From Nocardioides cavernae (lineage in GTDB: Bacteria; Actinomycetota; Actinomycetes; Propionibacteriales; Nocardioidaceae), in the NCBI RefSeq assembly GCF_016907475.1, contig NZ_JAFBCA010000001.1:2790001-2854000 (forward strand): a DNA stretch of 64,000 nucleotides, in the 5' to 3' direction. Below, in pieces: positions 62,023 through 64,000 of this stretch. Numbering within the stretch: the stretch's first letter is position 1; each line of letters begins with the position of its first letter. The notes under the pieces were generated by a model that was not told the DNA's origin, searched no databases, and saw only the letters and a list, made by a program, of their open reading frames with translations. The translations under genes were made by a program, and so were the position numbers.

Positions 62023-62868
62023 ATGACCCTCCGCATCGCCGTCCCCAACAAGGGGTCGTTGTCCCTGGCCGCGACCGAGATCCTGCGGGAGTCGGGCTAC
62101 CGCCAGCGCAGCGACTCCAAGGAGCTCGCGCTCGTCGACACCGAGAACGACGTCGAGTTCTTCTACCTCCGCCCGCGCGACATCGCGCTCTACGTCGGCG
62201 AGGGCACGCTCGACGCCGGCATCACCGGCCGCGACCTGCTCCTCGACTCCGGCGCCAAGGCCGAAGAGGTCATGAACCTCGGCTTCGGCCGCTCGCGCTT
62301 CCACTTCGCCGGCCCCATCGGGCGCTACTCCTCGCTGCAGGACCTCGCTGGCCTGCGCATCGCGACGTCGTACGTCGGCGTGGTGGAGGACTACCTGTTC
62401 CGCCACGGCGTCGACGCCACCGTCACCCGCCTCGACGGCGCGGTGGAGACCAGCATCCAGCTCGGCGTGGCCGACGTGATCGCCGACGTCGTCGAGACCG
62501 GGTCGACGCTGCGGGCCGCCGGGCTCGAGACCTTCGGGGAGGTCATCCTCGACTCGCAGGCGGTCCTCATCACCCGCGGCGGCGAGGTGCCCGACGACTT
62601 CGAGATCTTCCGCCGTCGGATCGAGGGCGTGCTGGTGGCGCGCAGCTTCGTGATGATGGACTACGACATCGAGGAGAGGTACCTCGACCGGGCGAGCGAG
62701 CTGGCCCCCGGCCGCGAGGGCCCGACCATCTCCCCGCTCGGCAAGGCCGGCTGGGTGGCGGTGCGCGTCATGGTGCCGCGCGCCGGTTCGCAGCGGCTGA
62801 TGGACGACCTCTACTCGACCGGCGCGCGCGCCATCCTGCTGACCGACATCCATGCCTGCCGCCTCTGA
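62023..62868 (+). CDS. hisG: ATP phosphoribosyltransferase, long form
   Basis: A 281-aa enzyme that commits PRPP and ATP to histidine synthesis. The catalytic domain has IAVPNKGSL at the start and DVIADVVETGSTLRAAGL, the PRPP loop. The C-terminal about 75 residues form the HisG_C regulatory domain that senses histidine in the long hexameric form, so feedback inhibition is expected. It ends 17 bases inside the following PH-domain gene. Confidence 0.95.
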   Translation: MTLRIAVPNKGSLSLAATEILRESGYRQRSDSKELALVDTENDVEFFYLRPRDIALYVGEGTLDAGITGRDLLLDSGAKAEEVMNLGFGRSRFHFAGPIGRYSSLQDLAGLRIATSYVGVVEDYLFRHGVDATVTRLDGAVETSIQLGVADVIADVVETGSTLRAAGLETFGEVILDSQAVLITRGGEVPDDFEIFRRRIEGVLVARSFVMMDYDIEERYLDRASELAPGREGPTISPLGKAGWVAVRVMVPRAGSQRLMDDLYSTGARAILLTDIHACRL

Positions 62869-63343
62869 GCGCCCGGCCGGCGCGCCCCGCGGCCCCGCCG
62901 CACCCGCCCTGCCGCACACATGGCGGCCGATGGGCGTGCGGTTCGCCGTGATCGGCTTCGGCCTGATGCTGCTCGTCGTGTGCGCGGCGGCGTGGTTCGG
63001 CTTCGACGACGAGACGCGCGCCAAGTTCAACATCCTGCAACGGCTCACGCTGCTCGCGATGGGCGCCGGGTTCGCCGTCATCGGGTGGGCCCTGGGCCGC
63101 GCCCGGGTCACCGCCGAGCAGGCGTCGCTCGTGGTGGTCAACGGCTTCCGCACCCGGCGGCTGGAGTGGGAGCAGGTCCTCGGCGTGCACCTCCCGTCCG
63201 GCGCCCCGTGGGCCACGCTCGACCTGGCCGACGGCACGACGATCTCGGCGATGGCGTTCCAGGGCTCCGACGGCAGGGCGGCCCGCGACGGCGTACGCCA
63301 GCTGCGTGCGCTGATCGACCGCGACGGCTCCGACCGCCGCTAG
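62852..63343 (+). CDS. PH-domain membrane protein
   Basis: A 163-aa protein with two helices (about 30-49 and 64-80) followed by a compact beta-rich domain from about residue 84 (ASLVVVNGFRTRRLEWEQVLGV), characteristic of the bacterial PH6 domain. The function is unknown. In actinobacteria a gene of this type commonly follows hisG, so the order hisE-hisG-PH is a conserved neighbourhood. Start ATG 62852 overlaps hisG, so it is translated from the same transcript. Confidence 0.85.
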   Translation: MPAASERPAGAPRGPAAPALPHTWRPMGVRFAVIGFGLMLLVVCAAAWFGFDDETRAKFNILQRLTLLAMGAGFAVIGWALGRARVTAEQASLVVVNGFRTRRLEWEQVLGVHLPSGAPWATLDLADGTTISAMAFQGSDGRAARDGVRQLRALIDRDGSDRR

Positions 63344-63344
63344 C

Positions 63345-63530
63345 GTCGAACACCCCGACATCACCGCTGGCTCGCCAAGAACCCGCGCGTGACCCCGCAC
63401 TTCACCCCCGCCAGCGGCTCCTGGAAACCCGGTCGATCGGCGCGATCAGCTCCTTCATCGAGGGCTGGAACGCTGCCATCCCCTTCTTCTGAGCCCGCGA
63501 CAGCAGACGAGATCCTGCCCCGTGCGACCC
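63345..63530 (+). pseudogene. remnant of an IS630-family transposase, C-terminal part
   Basis: Between the PH-domain gene and the secreted protein, three frames carry pieces of the end of an IS630 transposase in order: HPDI, then HRWLAKNPRVTPHFTPASGSW, then AISSFIEGWNAAIPFF, then TADEILPR. The first three blocks match the WL-x(2)HPR...HFTP-x-S-x-SW, FI-x-GWN and the C-terminal TADEIL motifs. About 25 residues between the second and third block are missing and the frame shifts at least twice. No inverted repeats are seen, so only a decayed tail remains. Confidence 0.72.
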
Positions 63531-63658
63531 ATGAACGAGATTCAGCCGCACGACACTAGCCGGGCTGTGGTGGGCGCCAATACGCTGATCGAGCGTCCTC
63601 CGGCGAGAGCCGTTAGACCGGGTGCTTTGCGGGGGACGGCGAAGCGGCGGGAGGCGTC

Positions 63659-64000
63659 ATGGTCGGACGATTCACGAGTAGCGCGACGCAGGGTCGGTGG
63701 GTCACGCTCGGGGCGGTGCTCGGCCTGGTGGTGGCTCTGCTCGCGGTGGCGCCGGCCGATGCACGTGTTCCTCGGGCGAACGGGGACAACGCGGTGATCA
63801 CCCTGAAGGTCGGGGGCGATCGTGAGGACGACGGACAGGCGCCTCTGCAGGGCGTGGTCTTGCAGCTGTTGACCTACGACGGCGACAGCACCCCGGGCGC
63901 ACCCGTGAACACGTCGTGGTCCACCTGCACCTCTGACGCCCGTGGCGACTGCAGCTTCGTGGTGCCCGACACCCAGGCGGCGGCGGGCGGGTCACCGGCG
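63659..64000 (+). CDS. secreted protein, N-terminal part (partial, runs off the window)
   Basis: The first 114 codons of an exported protein. ATG 63659 follows GGGAGG four bases ahead. A signal peptide of about 38 residues (WVTLGAVLGLVVALLAVAPADA core) leads to a mature part ITLKVGGDREDDGQAPLQGVVLQLLTYDG and CTSDARGDCSFVVPDT. The pattern of a protein-backbone-like repeat with a G-D-C-S-F-V-V-P-D-T strand resembles Cna-B/SpaA-type pilin or prealbumin-like domains of surface adhesins. The rest is outside the window, so the overall architecture cannot be judged. Confidence 0.65.
   Translation, partial: MVGRFTSSATQGRWVTLGAVLGLVVALLAVAPADARVPRANGDNAVITLKVGGDREDDGQAPLQGVVLQLLTYDGDSTPGAPVNTSWSTCTSDARGDCSFVVPDTQAAAGGSPA

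Noticed and set aside
63532..63797. An open frame overlapping the start of the secreted protein
   Set aside because: Arg/Trp-rich without motifs; the frame from ATG 63659 has a good ribosome site and a signal peptide.

Overview
The window is chromosomal DNA from a very GC-rich actinobacterium, most likely Nocardioides or a close relative in the Propionibacteriales. The signs are strong third-position GC bias, many GTG starts, start/stop overlaps of the ATGA and GTGA type, a GuaB1-type CBS-domain IMPDH relative, a DUF222/HNH (13E12) protein, and a riboflavin operon carrying a PnuC-family RibM transporter ahead of hisE-hisG. There is no phage, plasmid or CRISPR signature. The only mobile-element trace is a decayed IS630-type transposase fragment near the right end.

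1-20.6 kb is mostly housekeeping. It holds an ABC-2 exporter permease pair (the left one cut by the window edge), a secreted CAP-domain protein, a PEBP protein, a siroheme synthase fusion, two TrmH/SpoU RNA methyltransferases, DedA, peptide deformylase, a FadE24/FadE23-like acyl-CoA dehydrogenase pair behind a palindromic operator, a YiaA-type membrane protein and an aromatic amino acid decarboxylase sharing a box-rich promoter region, GuaB1, a sulfotransferase, a nucleosidase, an HNH protein and assorted small or GNAT proteins.

20.6-30.8 kb carries a BCCT osmolyte transporter followed by a stress block: flavodoxin, a DoxX-like membrane protein, a small family-A DNA polymerase, an Acg-type nitroreductase, a beta-CASP metallo-beta-lactamase protein, a YjdF-like membrane protein, a two-domain universal stress protein and a VanZ protein. 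Three promoters in this block carry similar boxes of the form GGGACC-NNN-GGCYC, centred about 61-65 nt before the chosen starts. This resembles a DosR/DevR dormancy regulon.

30.8-37.7 kb is a gamma-glutamylation catabolic cluster: a FadR-type regulator, a glutamine-synthetase-like ligase, an aldehyde dehydrogenase, an SDR and a class-I amidotransferase hydrolase. A divergent amino acid/amine permease is controlled from the same intergenic region. No PuuB-type amine oxidase is present and an SDR takes that place, which points to an amino alcohol such as ethanolamine rather than putrescine.

37.7-52.2 kb is the most interesting region. It has a D-aminoacylase-like amidohydrolase, two paralogous serine (S12) hydrolases, a complete dipeptide-type ABC importer whose DppC permease and DppD ATPase are fused in one polypeptide, and a tightly overlapping trio of M20 hydrolase, GNAT acyltransferase and N-succinylamino acid racemase, followed by a PucR regulator. 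The trio matches the known succinylation route that turns D-amino acids irreversibly into L-amino acids. Placed behind a peptide importer and likely D-specific hydrolases, it reads as an import-and-inversion system for D-residue peptides.

52.2-64 kb contains a large secreted M14 carboxypeptidase behind a perfect CRP-type palindrome, tRNA-Leu(GAG), an M20 peptidase, an FMN riboswitch with ribD-ribE-ribM-ribBA-ribH, hisE-hisG, a PH-domain membrane protein, the IS630 remnant, and the start of a secreted protein that runs off the window.
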